This document shows, in pieces, positions 32,522 to 40,869 of a DNA stretch of 64,000 bases. Below the pieces are notes generated by a model. That model saw only the letters and a program-made list of their open reading frames with translations. It was not told where the DNA came from and did no database searches. Made by a program: the position numbers and the translations under genes. The DNA is from Tetraselmis striata (lineage: Eukaryota; Chlorophyta; Chlorodendrophyceae; Chlorodendrales; Chlorodendraceae). Where the stretch lies: NCBI GenBank assembly GCA_006384855.1, contig VCJN01000952.1, positions 183,228 to 247,227 on the forward strand, read 5' to 3'. The first letter of the stretch is position 1. Each line of letters begins with the position of its first letter.

Positions 32522-34979
32522 AATGATCTAAACGTGTTTATGGGGTTTCCTAGCGGACTATAGCTGTCCTAGTGCGACCCGTACGGTCTGTGGTGGTTTC
32601 AAGCCGTTACCATCGGGGTTTGGTACGGGCTACCCCATCGCCCGCGAGCCCTGCGCTCCCGGCCGGGGAGCTACTTAGGACAGCCACCAGCAGCTCGTCT
32701 GCCATCTTCCAGCTCGCTGCCTTCGGCAGCGGCTTCGCGTACTTGTGCGCGCGAGGGTCACTGAGGCTGAACAAGTCCGCACCGAGGTTCATCCACCCGG
32801 TAGTGAGTCGTCGTGCCGCGCACATGCGTTACAACATCAGGCAGCGACAGACAGCCCCTCGGTAGTGTGGTTTTCCCTACTCGTGCGCCCGAGGTCGTTT
32901 TTCCGTTTTTGCCCTGGCTTTGCAGCTGGGACGTTTTCGGATGGCGATGCGCACGGCAAGGAATTGGAGCTGGGGGGTCCCCGTTGGGGGGGTTTAAACC
33001 TCAACACCCAAAGTCGAGTCGCAATACAGGCCTTCGGGGCTCCCGCAGTGGAGCGCCCTCTCGCAGTAGTCAACTCTTGAGGTTTAGGTGAGGTGGACGC
33101 GCTCGGCACCATGGCCGCTGCTCGTCACGGTTGTCAACGACGACAACTACGCCCACCGCAACAAATCGGCGCGGACGAAGGAGGACGTCCGTTTCGTCGG
33201 GGCGACCACTTGTTATCCCGCAAGACACCGCAACCCAGTCCCCGTGTCCTCGCAGCAGGGCGCCGTGGCATCAACGGTCGTTACATGCTGTGGTTTTCCG
33301 GAATTACTCGCGTAATTGGCATGTTACATGGGTGGCGCCGCTCACGCGCCGGTGTTTTGAGAGGGCTCGTTGCCCTCGCCCCAATGAAGCTTCAGCAACG
33401 TTTGCTGTGGTCGCAGTGGGAGGCGTTTGTGCGGCCCGTGCCGATGCGTCTCCAACGTCTCCTACTCCAACGTCGTCGTCACAAGGACCACGACAACATG
33501 CAGCTGCCCGCCGGGGGGCAGCTCTACCACCTGGCGTGCCTGGCGTCTCGTGGTGTACGTAACTACCCTTGGCCAACTCTGGGTTTGGGACTTCGGCGGC
33601 CGTCGCTGGTGCAGCAGCAGCGGCCGCCTCGTCGTCGCCCTCGCCCCGACATCATTGGCATCGTTACGGGCCGGCATAGGCTACAAGGGCCTCTACGCCG
33701 GCCAACCCGCTTCCAACGTCACGGCAACGCATCTGTGACAACACGAGCTGCCCGCCGGGGGACAGCTCCGCCACCTAACGCGACTTGTGCGTTTCGTGGC
33801 ATCATCCTAAGCCTACGCTTTGTGGGTTGGTCAGCAGCCGTCGCTGGTGCAGCAACGGCGGTCGGCTCACCGCTCTCCGCGAAGAAAGACCCACGGCGAC
33901 AGCTAAGCGAGTCGGCGGGTCTTCTGCGACGTCGCCGACAACCGACGCCGACACACCTGAACCGGTACGGCACGACCACACAGGGTCCCACATTTCCGCG
34001 CCCTCAGCGTTGTGCGTTTCACCCGCCGCTCTTCGCGCAAGGGGGCGAAACAACCACCGCCGGTGATGACAGCAGCAGTACATCGCTGTCATCGCGAGTT
34101 GTTGCGTGTCCACCCCTCGTAACGTGGATCGCTAGTACAGGTACAGGGTACGAGTTACCATCGCGTCGGGTACAGTGCACCAGTACTTCACCTGACTGTA
34201 CTCGGCGCGCTCGCGGGCTCGTGCGCGCAGCTGTACTCGTCCTACTCGTGCCAGTGCCGCTGCTTTGCTGGGCGCTCGTCGCCAACTTGGGCTTTGCTAC
34301 CCCTGCTGCTTCTACTGGCCTGCAGTTCCGGCTCGTGCCGCACGCCACCATGGCGCGCAACCAATGCTATAGGGCGCCATCGGGAGACGGCGCCTTAATT
34401 CCGCGACACGTCCGGCCTTTGTCATGCCGGCGTCAACATCTCCCGCCCGCGTCTGATGCGCCTGCGCCTCGATCGAGGTCCTCTTGGCGCGAGACCCCTC
34501 TACAACTCAAGACATCTTCCGCCTTCGTCTGGTCGGCACGCCTGCCGACTGCCCACGCTCGCAGTCGTAAACGAACCGCGTGTAAACTGGCAAAACCAGA
34601 CTCGAATGCATGATTGAAATGATCTAACCGTGTTTATGGGGTTTCCTAACGGACTATAGCTGTCCTAGTGCGACCCGTACGGTCTGTAGTGGTTTCAAGC
34701 CGTTACCATCGGGGTTTGGTACGGGCTACCCCATCGCCCGCGAGCCCTGCGCTCCCGGCCGGGGAGCTACTTAGGACAGCCACCAGCAGCTCGTCTGCCA
34801 TCTTCCAGCTCGCTGCCTTCGGCAGCGCCCTCCCGTTTTCGGCCTCCGCCCTGCGGGCTCCTCCTCCGACATTCCCTCCCCTTTCGCTGAACCTTCCTAG
34901 CCATAAAACGGCGCTTTTCCGTGTAAAACAGCCTCCGCACCCTTTTTGGCAAAACCAGACTCGAATGCATGAATGAAAT
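32522..34979 (+). mobile_element. Short element with PAT-type split direct repeats (non-autonomous)
   Basis: Four repeat blocks in the order A1-B1-A2-B2: A1 32,522-32,731, B1 34,588-34,620, A2 34,618-34,827, B2 34,947-34,979. A1 and A2 are both 210 bp and differ at only a few positions; B1 and B2 are 33 bp with one difference. B1 and A2 overlap by three bases (AAT). This is the layout of PAT/Kangaroo tyrosine-recombinase retrotransposons, which allows circular-intermediate integration. No RT or recombinase motif is visible inside, so the element would depend on a relative. It points toward the autonomous-looking element at 35.2-40.6 kb. Confidence 0.65.
33093..34613 (+). CDS. Uncertain 506-codon ORF inside the short split-repeat element
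   Basis: The longest open frame in the element runs from an ATG at 33,093 to a stop inside B1. It is very rich in Arg, Pro, Leu and Ala, has no recognisable RT, RNase H or recombinase motif, and contains an internally repeated segment (around 33,497 and 33,745). It could be a gag-like protein or chance openness of GC-rich DNA; an overlapping +2 frame is also partly open. I keep it only because of its place between A1 and B1. Confidence 0.25.
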   Translation: MDALGTMAAARHGCQRRQLRPPQQIGADEGGRPFRRGDHLLSRKTPQPSPRVLAAGRRGINGRYMLWFSGITRVIGMLHGWRRSRAGVLRGLVALAPMKLQQRLLWSQWEAFVRPVPMRLQRLLLQRRRHKDHDNMQLPAGGQLYHLACLASRGVRNYPWPTLGLGLRRPSLVQQQRPPRRRPRPDIIGIVTGRHRLQGPLRRPTRFQRHGNASVTTRAARRGTAPPPNATCAFRGIILSLRFVGWSAAVAGAATAVGSPLSAKKDPRRQLSESAGLLRRRRQPTPTHLNRYGTTTQGPTFPRPQRCAFHPPLFAQGGETTTAGDDSSSTSLSSRVVACPPLVTWIASTGTGYELPSRRVQCTSTSPDCTRRARGLVRAAVLVLLVPVPLLCWALVANLGFATPAASTGLQFRLVPHATMARNQCYRAPSGDGALIPRHVRPLSCRRQHLPPASDAPAPRSRSSWRETPLQLKTSSAFVWSARLPTAHARSRKRTACKLAKPDSNA

Positions 34980-35039
34980 CTGTTTTACAAAATAACACGT
35001 CTCTTTTGAAAAATAAATTACTGAAAAATCTAACGCTAA

Positions 35040-35120
35040 AAGCATTATTACCCGGAAACAACAGTATTACAAGATCAGCACTACAAGCCGGCTAAAAGCG
35101 GCCCGCATCCCGCACCAGGC
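35040..35120 (-). mobile_element. LINE 3'-tail fragment (minus orientation)
   Basis: Carries AAGCCGGCTAAAAGCGGC and CCGCATCCCGC, matching the tail at 40.92 and 52.58 kb. It sits between the two split-repeat elements. Confidence 0.6.
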
Positions 35121-35575
35121 TCAACCCAAGAGGTAGTGGCACCTCCACAAATCCCCGGCGCGAAGCGCCGCTTAGACAGAGTGCGAGTCACGTTGCCAGA
35201 AGCGAGTTTCTTGTCTTACAAGCCCCTCGCCACACCAAACAAGATGGGTGGGACGGGTGGGTGCGTGAAGCGCAACAGCGAAAGGAATGAGCGCTATGGT
35301 CTTAACAGTTGGCTAAGTAGTAGCTGCAGGCAGGCAGGGAAACAGGTCGGGAGCTGGTGCGGTCGCGAGTCCGCTGCTCACTGTCCCATCCTGGAAGATC
35401 CTAGACAGAGTCGGTGACTGGCTACTGTGCTATATTTTCCAGGTGGTAGTCGTTCGACCGCACAACTCGGTCCGTCGTCTGACTAAACTCAGGTAAGTAC
35501 TTAACAACGATTAGACAGAGTGCGAGTCACGTTGCCAGGCGAAACCGGAAGGCCACAGTTACCGGTGAAAACCAG

Positions 35576-36928
35576 TCACTGTGAAAGATTAGCAGCGGAA
35601 CGCTGCGGTGCCAGGGAGCCGAAGAAGTAGCGGGCCCCAGCGGAGTCCAGGATGCCTGGCACGATGTAATTGAGGATCACGCCGCTGCCCACTTTCCAGC
35701 CGCCAAGCCAGCGAATCGTAGGCATAGGGACGCCCGTGGCCGAGGCCGCGGACGCCCCGCCACTGCGAAGGCTGTGCGACGACCAGCAGAAACCAGCAGG
35801 CGGGGTAGCGTCAACTGCCAAGGCAGCGGCAGTTACCCATTCGGAGACAGTAGCCGCGGTCCACGTGACGGGATCATCATCAGGGAGCTGCCAAAACCGA
35901 GTAGCACCGGGCAGCACGTGATTGCGACAGCTGACGAAGAACTCCAAAAGCTCCGCGATTTCGGGGTGCGCCTCGCGGGAAATTTGCAGCACCGGACGAG
36001 GCGCCCCGGAAGGCCTGCCCTTAAGTACTCGACGGTACAGCGTAATGCTGCGGGAATCAACCGCCAAATCGCGCACGCCGCACCCCGTACTAGTACTCGC
36101 GCGGTGACAAAAAAGGAAATTGACCGCGGGAACGAGCAGGGCACGGAATGTGGGCAGGTCGCACGCGATGGACCTGTGAGAAACCAGCCGCTGCGCACGC
36201 CGAACACAGGCAAGGGCGACGTCCGCAGGCAGAGGCACCCGGTAGTCCGGGGCGTCCAGCACATGCTGAGCCAGCTCCCAACCGCGCATCGCTTGGTTGA
36301 CGAAAGGCCCAAGCGCCGGCGGCTCCTTGAAATTATCGGTGAAAAAGGCGTCGATCGCTGAAAGGTAGGGTCCAAAGGCACTAGCTTTGTTGCGGCCACG
36401 TGCCGCAACCCAAGAGATGTACCGAACGATGAGCCGCGGATCCGCCGTGTCCGGCAGTCTCCCATTTTGCGCGCAGAACTCGCGGAATAGGTTGAATTCA
36501 GATCCGTAAGACTGCACGGTACGTTCCACGCGCGAAGACATCAAGAAATTCGCGGCACGGCGCCCAACCTCGTCGTCGCCGAGTAACCGCAGTAGCCCAG
36601 GTCGCATAATCGCTGCCCATGGTGCAGACGGTACGTTCGATTTCAACCCGTACCGCACAGCCGGGTGTTGTCTGCTGTGAGCATATGTACGGGAGATCTG
36701 AAAAGCGTCCGCGGAAACGTCCAAGGTAGCAGCAGCAGCACTTAACGCCCCGTAACCGGCGCGTCGCGACCGGTAGAAGAAGGACGGAAGGGAAGGCGGA
36801 AGAGCATCACGCTCCAGGGCGGCGGCCCGACGCCCGCGCGGCGCCCGAGCAGCCCGGGAAAGAACAGATCGCGGGAAGGAGGGTAGTGCCGTACCTCGGT
36901 AGCCATCTCGTGTAGCTGCTGGAGCCAA
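35576..36928 (-). CDS. Tyrosine recombinase of the DIRS/PAT element
   Basis: A 450-codon frame; the family-like part starts at about residue 115. The catalytic domain shows a candidate first Arg (Arg286 in GVRDLAVDS), the H-x-x-R box as His385/Arg388 in SHSLRSGG, a Trp at the second His position (GGW, 409-411), and the nucleophile Tyr421 in ILNYIVPG. These enzymes cut and rejoin DNA through a phosphotyrosine link and integrate the circular DNA copy of DIRS elements. The first ~110 codons overlap the methyltransferase-like ORF in another frame, so the true start is probably internal, perhaps Met108 or Met130, or reached by a frameshift or splice. All key residues are present, so the protein may be functional. 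Confidence 0.85.
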   Translation of the reverse strand: MAPAATRDGYRGTALPSFPRSVLSRAARAPRGRRAAALERDALPPSLPSFFYRSRRAGYGALSAAAATLDVSADAFQISRTYAHSRQHPAVRYGLKSNVPSAPWAAIMRPGLLRLLGDDEVGRRAANFLMSSRVERTVQSYGSEFNLFREFCAQNGRLPDTADPRLIVRYISWVAARGRNKASAFGPYLSAIDAFFTDNFKEPPALGPFVNQAMRGWELAQHVLDAPDYRVPLPADVALACVRRAQRLVSHRSIACDLPTFRALLVPAVNFLFCHRASTSTGCGVRDLAVDSRSITLYRRVLKGRPSGAPRPVLQISREAHPEIAELLEFFVSCRNHVLPGATRFWQLPDDDPVTWTAATVSEWVTAAALAVDATPPAGFCWSSHSLRSGGASAASATGVPMPTIRWLGGWKVGSGVILNYIVPGILDSAGARYFFGSLAPQRSAANLSQ

Positions 36929-37236
36929 GGGCGGCCGTGCCAGGCCGGGGCGACCACGGTATTTAGGGTTTGGGGCTTAATGGTTTTTAGGGCTCCCGAT
37001 TGCTGCAGCTTTAGCACCAGATCGTCCAGCAGCTGCCAGGGGGGATTGCACCAGTTCACTTTGGCGCGCCACGTGGCGTCCGACTGGGCCAAGGAGTCCA
37101 CCGCCTCGGTACCTGGGACCGTCCACCGGGAGTTGTACCGAGGCAACAAGGCGTTCTCCATAGTTGCGAATCGGTCGACCGTATGTGGTCCCCAGATGCG
37201 ATCGACGTAGCGGAATATACGAGGATTGGTCATCAC
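36742..37236 (-). CDS. DIRS methyltransferase-like (NPPW) domain
   Basis: An 165-codon frame with WGPHTVDRFATMENALLPRY, NWCNPPWQLLDDLV and VVAPAWHGRPWLQQL, the conserved blocks of the domain that lies between RNase H and recombinase in many DIRS-group elements and resembles Dam-type adenine methyltransferases. NPPW is the usual catalytic tetrapeptide. It follows the RT-RNase H frame after a 440-bp gap and overlaps the recombinase frame. Its role in the element is not established. The reading frame appears intact. Confidence 0.75.
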   Translation of the reverse strand: MMTNPRIFRYVDRIWGPHTVDRFATMENALLPRYNSRWTVPGTEAVDSLAQSDATWRAKVNWCNPPWQLLDDLVLKLQQSGALKTIKPQTLNTVVAPAWHGRPWLQQLHEMATEVRHYPPSRDLFFPGLLGRRAGVGPPPWSVMLFRLPFRPSSTGRDAPVTGR

Positions 37237-37680
37237 ACCGGTTCGCGTAGGTACTCATTTCTGAAGACCGTAAACGGGTCTCAAATCCGAGACGTGTAGC
37301 TGGCAACGCTTTTTGGCTACGTGGCACGCGCTACGTGCGTAGTAATATTAGCACGTGACCACTCGCGCTCCTCCCTCATCATCCCGCCGCCAGCCCCATC
37401 CCTGCCCGCGACACACAAGACGAGGCACCTGAACGCCACCATATGCCTACGTTAGCGCGCTGCTGCCGCGGTATGCGCGTGATGGTGCCGGCCGGTGTGT
37501 TCGATTGGCATCGGTGGGGCGGGATGGGTTGGCGAGACGGGTGGTCACGTGGGTTCTGAGTTTTCATCAAATGACGTTATATTTGACTGTATCAACCGGA
37601 TACTAATCACTAATCGCACTCGTTTCGGTAGTTGCATCTCAGGATTGTGACCTATACACAGCTTAAACCCCGGGAGGATT

Positions 37681-39240
37681 TCATTTAGCGAGTACCCGGG
37701 GAACCGGTGTGATCCAATCGGAAAAGTCCTTCTCTCGCGAAAGCTTGTCCGCCCATGCGTTCGCCGCAGACCGAATGTACCGTACTCGTAAACGAATATC
37801 GTGTACATCCAGCAAATACCATAGCTTGCGAAGTTCCGCCATAAGTACCGGTGACCAAGTAGTCAAATTGGACAGGATATGCACCACCGCCTGATTGTCC
37901 TCGTACAAAAGTACGCGGCGCCCCATCAGCCGTTGCAAAAATGACTGTATGGCGAGACGTACCGCTTTGAGCTCCTTGTACGTTATATGACGTCGACGAT
38001 CCTCCTCGTACCAATATCCGCATGCCTCCGTAGTTTCGCACAGTACCGCACCCCAGCCGTACTGGCTGGAGTCCGTGTGCAGATAGGCTGTCTCCACCGG
38101 GCGCAGAATCGGTGCGCCGTTGTGGCGCGTGGGAACATCGCGCCACCACTCCAAATCGCGAATGAGCTGACGCGTCAGAACGACCTTGCCGCTCGGAGAG
38201 GAGCATCGGCCCAGGACGGTGTGCGCCTCGCGGAGGTAGAAACGTGCCGGAGGCATCGCGAGGTAGAGGAACTGGCCCTGCCCGGCGAGAGACGCAAGGA
38301 GTTTGGCCGGCGCGTGGCGGCGGCGGCGCGCAGCGATGCACATGAGGTCGCGGGCCAGGTTGGAGAGCCGACGCAGTTTCGCCGCTGGGGCGCGGAACTG
38401 CATAGTGACCAGGTCCAGGTCCAGGCCTAAGTGCTGCAGCTGCTGGGTTGGCTCGGGGTGCGCCTTGGTGGGGTGCTTGGCCAGGCCCAGGCGCCCCCAG
38501 ACTCGCTCGACCTCGGCCCGTAAGCGTAGAGCCAGCTGGCGCGACGGTGCCAGAAACATGAAGTCGTCGATGAACGGTAGGAGGCAAACGCCGCGCGCCT
38601 TGCGGCGACGCAAGCGTCGACGGAAGGGCCGGCCGTAGCTGCTGTAGGTCGCGAAGTCTGGTTGACGCAGGTAGCGCACCATGACCGCCATCAGAGTGCA
38701 GAAATAGTAAGGGCTTAGCGACCAACCCATGGGGAGGGCCGCGAAGCGCCACAGGGTGCCACGTACGTTGATTGTAAAGAAGTCGCGGACGTCCTCCCGC
38801 AAGCCCAGGCGTAGTAGCCGTCCTGCAGGTCGAAGGAAAACGCCCAATCGCCGCGTTTCGCCAGGTACCGCAGGCGACGCAGAGTTTCGAATCGCATGGA
38901 ATAGACCGCGCAGAAAGAGTTTAGATGGCGCAGGTCTATTACAAGGCGCCACTGGTTGCAGCCCGGCTTAGGTACTAGGAAGACTCGCGACACGTAGTGC
39001 TCGCGCACGCCAGGTTCTAGCGCGCCGACTGTTACTAGTCGCTGGCTCTCCCGCTCCCACCACTCGAGCTGCTGAGGCGTAGCGTCATGCAGAGAGACGC
39101 CCCGGTGGAAAGGCGTGGGCGCCGCGCCAGAGAAAGGTAGCGGCACTCCCTCGCAAACCCACCGGAGCACGCGCCCGCTCGCCCCGATTCGCCGCCACTC
39201 CCGCCAGTTTTGCCGCACGCGATGGCGCAGAAACGTGGAG
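37681..39240 (-). pseudogene. Reverse transcriptase-RNase H of the DIRS/PAT element, one frameshift
   Basis: The N-terminal part is in the frame of 38,715-39,938 (FLRHRVRQNWREW, VFLVPKPGCNQWRLVIDLRH, FSFDLQDGYYA: first RT Asp). At about 38,806-38,810 one C appears missing, and the sequence continues in the frame of 37,681-38,952 (GLREDVRDFFTINVRG, ALPMGWSLSP, LLPFIDDFMF with the catalytic D-D at 129/130 of that frame). RNase H follows with YLHTDSSQYGWGAVL, HITYKELKAVRLA, LLYEDNQAVVHIL and NAWADKLSRE, all carboxylates present. The stop is at 37,681. The break is at a short C run, so an assembly error is possible. Otherwise this copy cannot make full RT. Confidence 0.8.
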
Positions 39241-39276
39241 GGGCGTGGTAACGAAGCGGAACGGCGGGCCGCACCG

Positions 39277-40245
39277 TCAGGCCTTGCCCTTGCCCTTGCC
39301 CTTGTCGGCGTCGTCGGCTGTGGGGCGGAAGTCTGGGCGTGGGCGGCGTCCGGAGGGCCGGCGCCGTCGCGCTCTAGATGGTGGCTCGTCGTCGTTGTCC
39401 TCCTCCTCGTTGGGGTCTGGTCCCACGCCGAAGCGCTGTTGTACGGCTGCCTTTGCCGCCGCCGTGACGCTGTACTCGGCCTCGCGGCGCAAAAGCTCGT
39501 CGCTGAGCTGCGCCACTGCTTCCGAACCATAGTCCGCGAAACCGGGCTTGAGGAGGCTGCGGCGAACCACCTGTGCGACTGTCTTGGTCCGCGCATCCGC
39601 ATCGTTCGACGCGTTGAGGCGGATAAACGCCAGGAAGTCGCGCCGGTGTTTATTTGAGGCGTCGTAGGCCGCCACGCCCGCTTCAAGGAGGCGAAGGTCC
39701 TCCTCACCAAGGGGCTGCGCCGCGCTTGCCGCTCTCTTAATCGACGCGAGCGCCTCGCAGAGAGCCGCGTGGGCCACCGCAGCGTAGAAGCCAAAGCAGT
39801 ACAGAGAGCGGTACTGATCCAAAGTGGCCCAGTGCCGACGCGCGATGAGCTGGCGGTGCGTCTCGTCAGATGAGATGTCGTACAGTTGGGGAATCGGAGA
39901 GAGGCCGGGATTGGGCTGGACGGAAAAGCCGGGGCCAATTAAATGAGCCCACTCCTCCCAGACTAAGGAAGGGGCAGCGGCACTAGGGCCACCGCGCTGG
40001 GGCTGGGGCACGGAAACCTGCTCTGCGCGAGCCGGTGCGTCGTGCTGGGAGCTCGCCGCGGCAGCGCTACTAGCGGGCGCGCGGGGCTCGGTAGGAGTAG
40101 AACCACTAGACCGCTGAAGGTCACTTCGTAGGGCTTCCAGAAGCTCCGTAAGCCCCGCGAAACCGGCCTCAAGCGCGGCGATGCGGTCTTCGGCTAGGCC
40201 ACTAGGGGCGTCACCGGAGTTGTCAGGCATACTGAGCCCTGACAA
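39277..40245 (-). CDS. gag-like protein of the DIRS/PAT element
   Basis: A 322-codon frame just inside A1. It begins MSGLSMPDNSGDAPSG, has an early coiled-coil-like helix (IAALEAGFAGLTELLEAL), a central conserved-looking region with HWATLDQYRSLYCFGFYAA and SNKHRRDFLAFIRLN, and a basic tail ending in KGKGKGKA. The position and the basic C-terminus fit the nucleocapsid role of ORF1 in DIRS elements. No CCHC zinc knuckle is present. A related but decayed protein lies at 21.9-23.1 kb. The pol frame overlaps its end in another frame. Confidence 0.65.
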   Translation of the reverse strand: MSGLSMPDNSGDAPSGLAEDRIAALEAGFAGLTELLEALRSDLQRSSGSTPTEPRAPASSAAAASSQHDAPARAEQVSVPQPQRGGPSAAAPSLVWEEWAHLIGPGFSVQPNPGLSPIPQLYDISSDETHRQLIARRHWATLDQYRSLYCFGFYAAVAHAALCEALASIKRAASAAQPLGEEDLRLLEAGVAAYDASNKHRRDFLAFIRLNASNDADARTKTVAQVVRRSLLKPGFADYGSEAVAQLSDELLRREAEYSVTAAAKAAVQQRFGVGPDPNEEEDNDDEPPSRARRRRPSGRRPRPDFRPTADDADKGKGKGKA

Positions 40246-40599
40246 TGCCGTGCGCAGGGCGTCGTGCTAGCGCAGGCGGATAATATCGACAAGGATCGCT
40301 TCCCCTCGCGGCACAGGTGCCGCGCGATTGCTGGTGCGTGAAGCGCAACAGCAAAAGGGATTAGCGCTATGGTCTAGACAGTTGGCTAAGTAGTAGCTGC
40401 AGGCAGGCAGGGAAACAGGTCGGGAGCTGGTGCGGTCGCGAGTCCGCTGCTCACTGTCCCATCCTGGAAGATTCTAGACAGAGCCAATGACTGGCTACTG
40501 TGCTATATTTTCCAGGTGGTAGTCGTTCGACCGCACAACTCGGTCCGTCGTCTGACTAAACTCAGTTAAGTACTTAACAACGATTAGTTATGTAAATCT

Positions 40600-40810
40600 A
40601 TGAATTATTAGGAATGGATTACATTCTCTCTGCCGGTGTGCAGATGGCCAAGTCTGATGCGTGGGCTTGTGCCCATTCTGCGTCTTCTCATATGTTACTG
40701 CTTCCACCGGCTCGCAGTCGCTGTAGAGGACCTTTCTGATTGTCCTTTTTTTTTGGTGATTTCCTGATATCGCCTTCTGCTGCTACCTCACGTACTTATA
40801 CTTAGAAATC
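40600..40810 (+). mobile_element. 5'-truncated LINE copy (3' end of the 60-63 kb family)
   Basis: From about 40,622 the plus strand follows, in opposite orientation, 60,600-60,830: CTGCCGGTGTGCAGATGG, GTGGGCTTGTGCCCATTC, then the 3' UTR phrase CGCTGTAGAGGACCTTTC and GATATCGCCTTCTGCTGCTA. It directly abuts A1 of the DIRS element, so one of the two inserted beside or into the other. Confidence 0.7.
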
Positions 40811-40869
40811 GATTACATACTGCGGGTTCTAACAACACTTCGCGACTACCGGTAATCCTTACTGGTGTG

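Larger units (their letters stand above)
35172..40587 (-). mobile_element. PAT/Kangaroo-like DIRS retrotransposon, nearly complete
   Basis: Read on the minus strand the order is A1 (40,587-40,331), gag-like ORF, RT-RNase H, methyltransferase-like ORF, tyrosine recombinase, B1 (35,538-35,511), A2 (35,514-35,260), B2 (35,199-35,172). A1 and A2 are about 255 bp and closely alike; B1 and B2 are 28 bp. B1 and A2 overlap by TTAG. Split direct repeats with a tyrosine recombinase instead of an integrase define the PAT group of DIRS elements, first described in nematodes and, as Kangaroo, in Volvox. One frameshift in the RT (near 38,808) is the only clear lesion in the motifs. Confidence 0.85.

Noticed and set aside
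38715..39938. 407-codon minus ORF taken as one protein
   Set aside because: Only its C-terminal third is RT; the first part overlaps the gag-like ORF out of frame and shows no domain.
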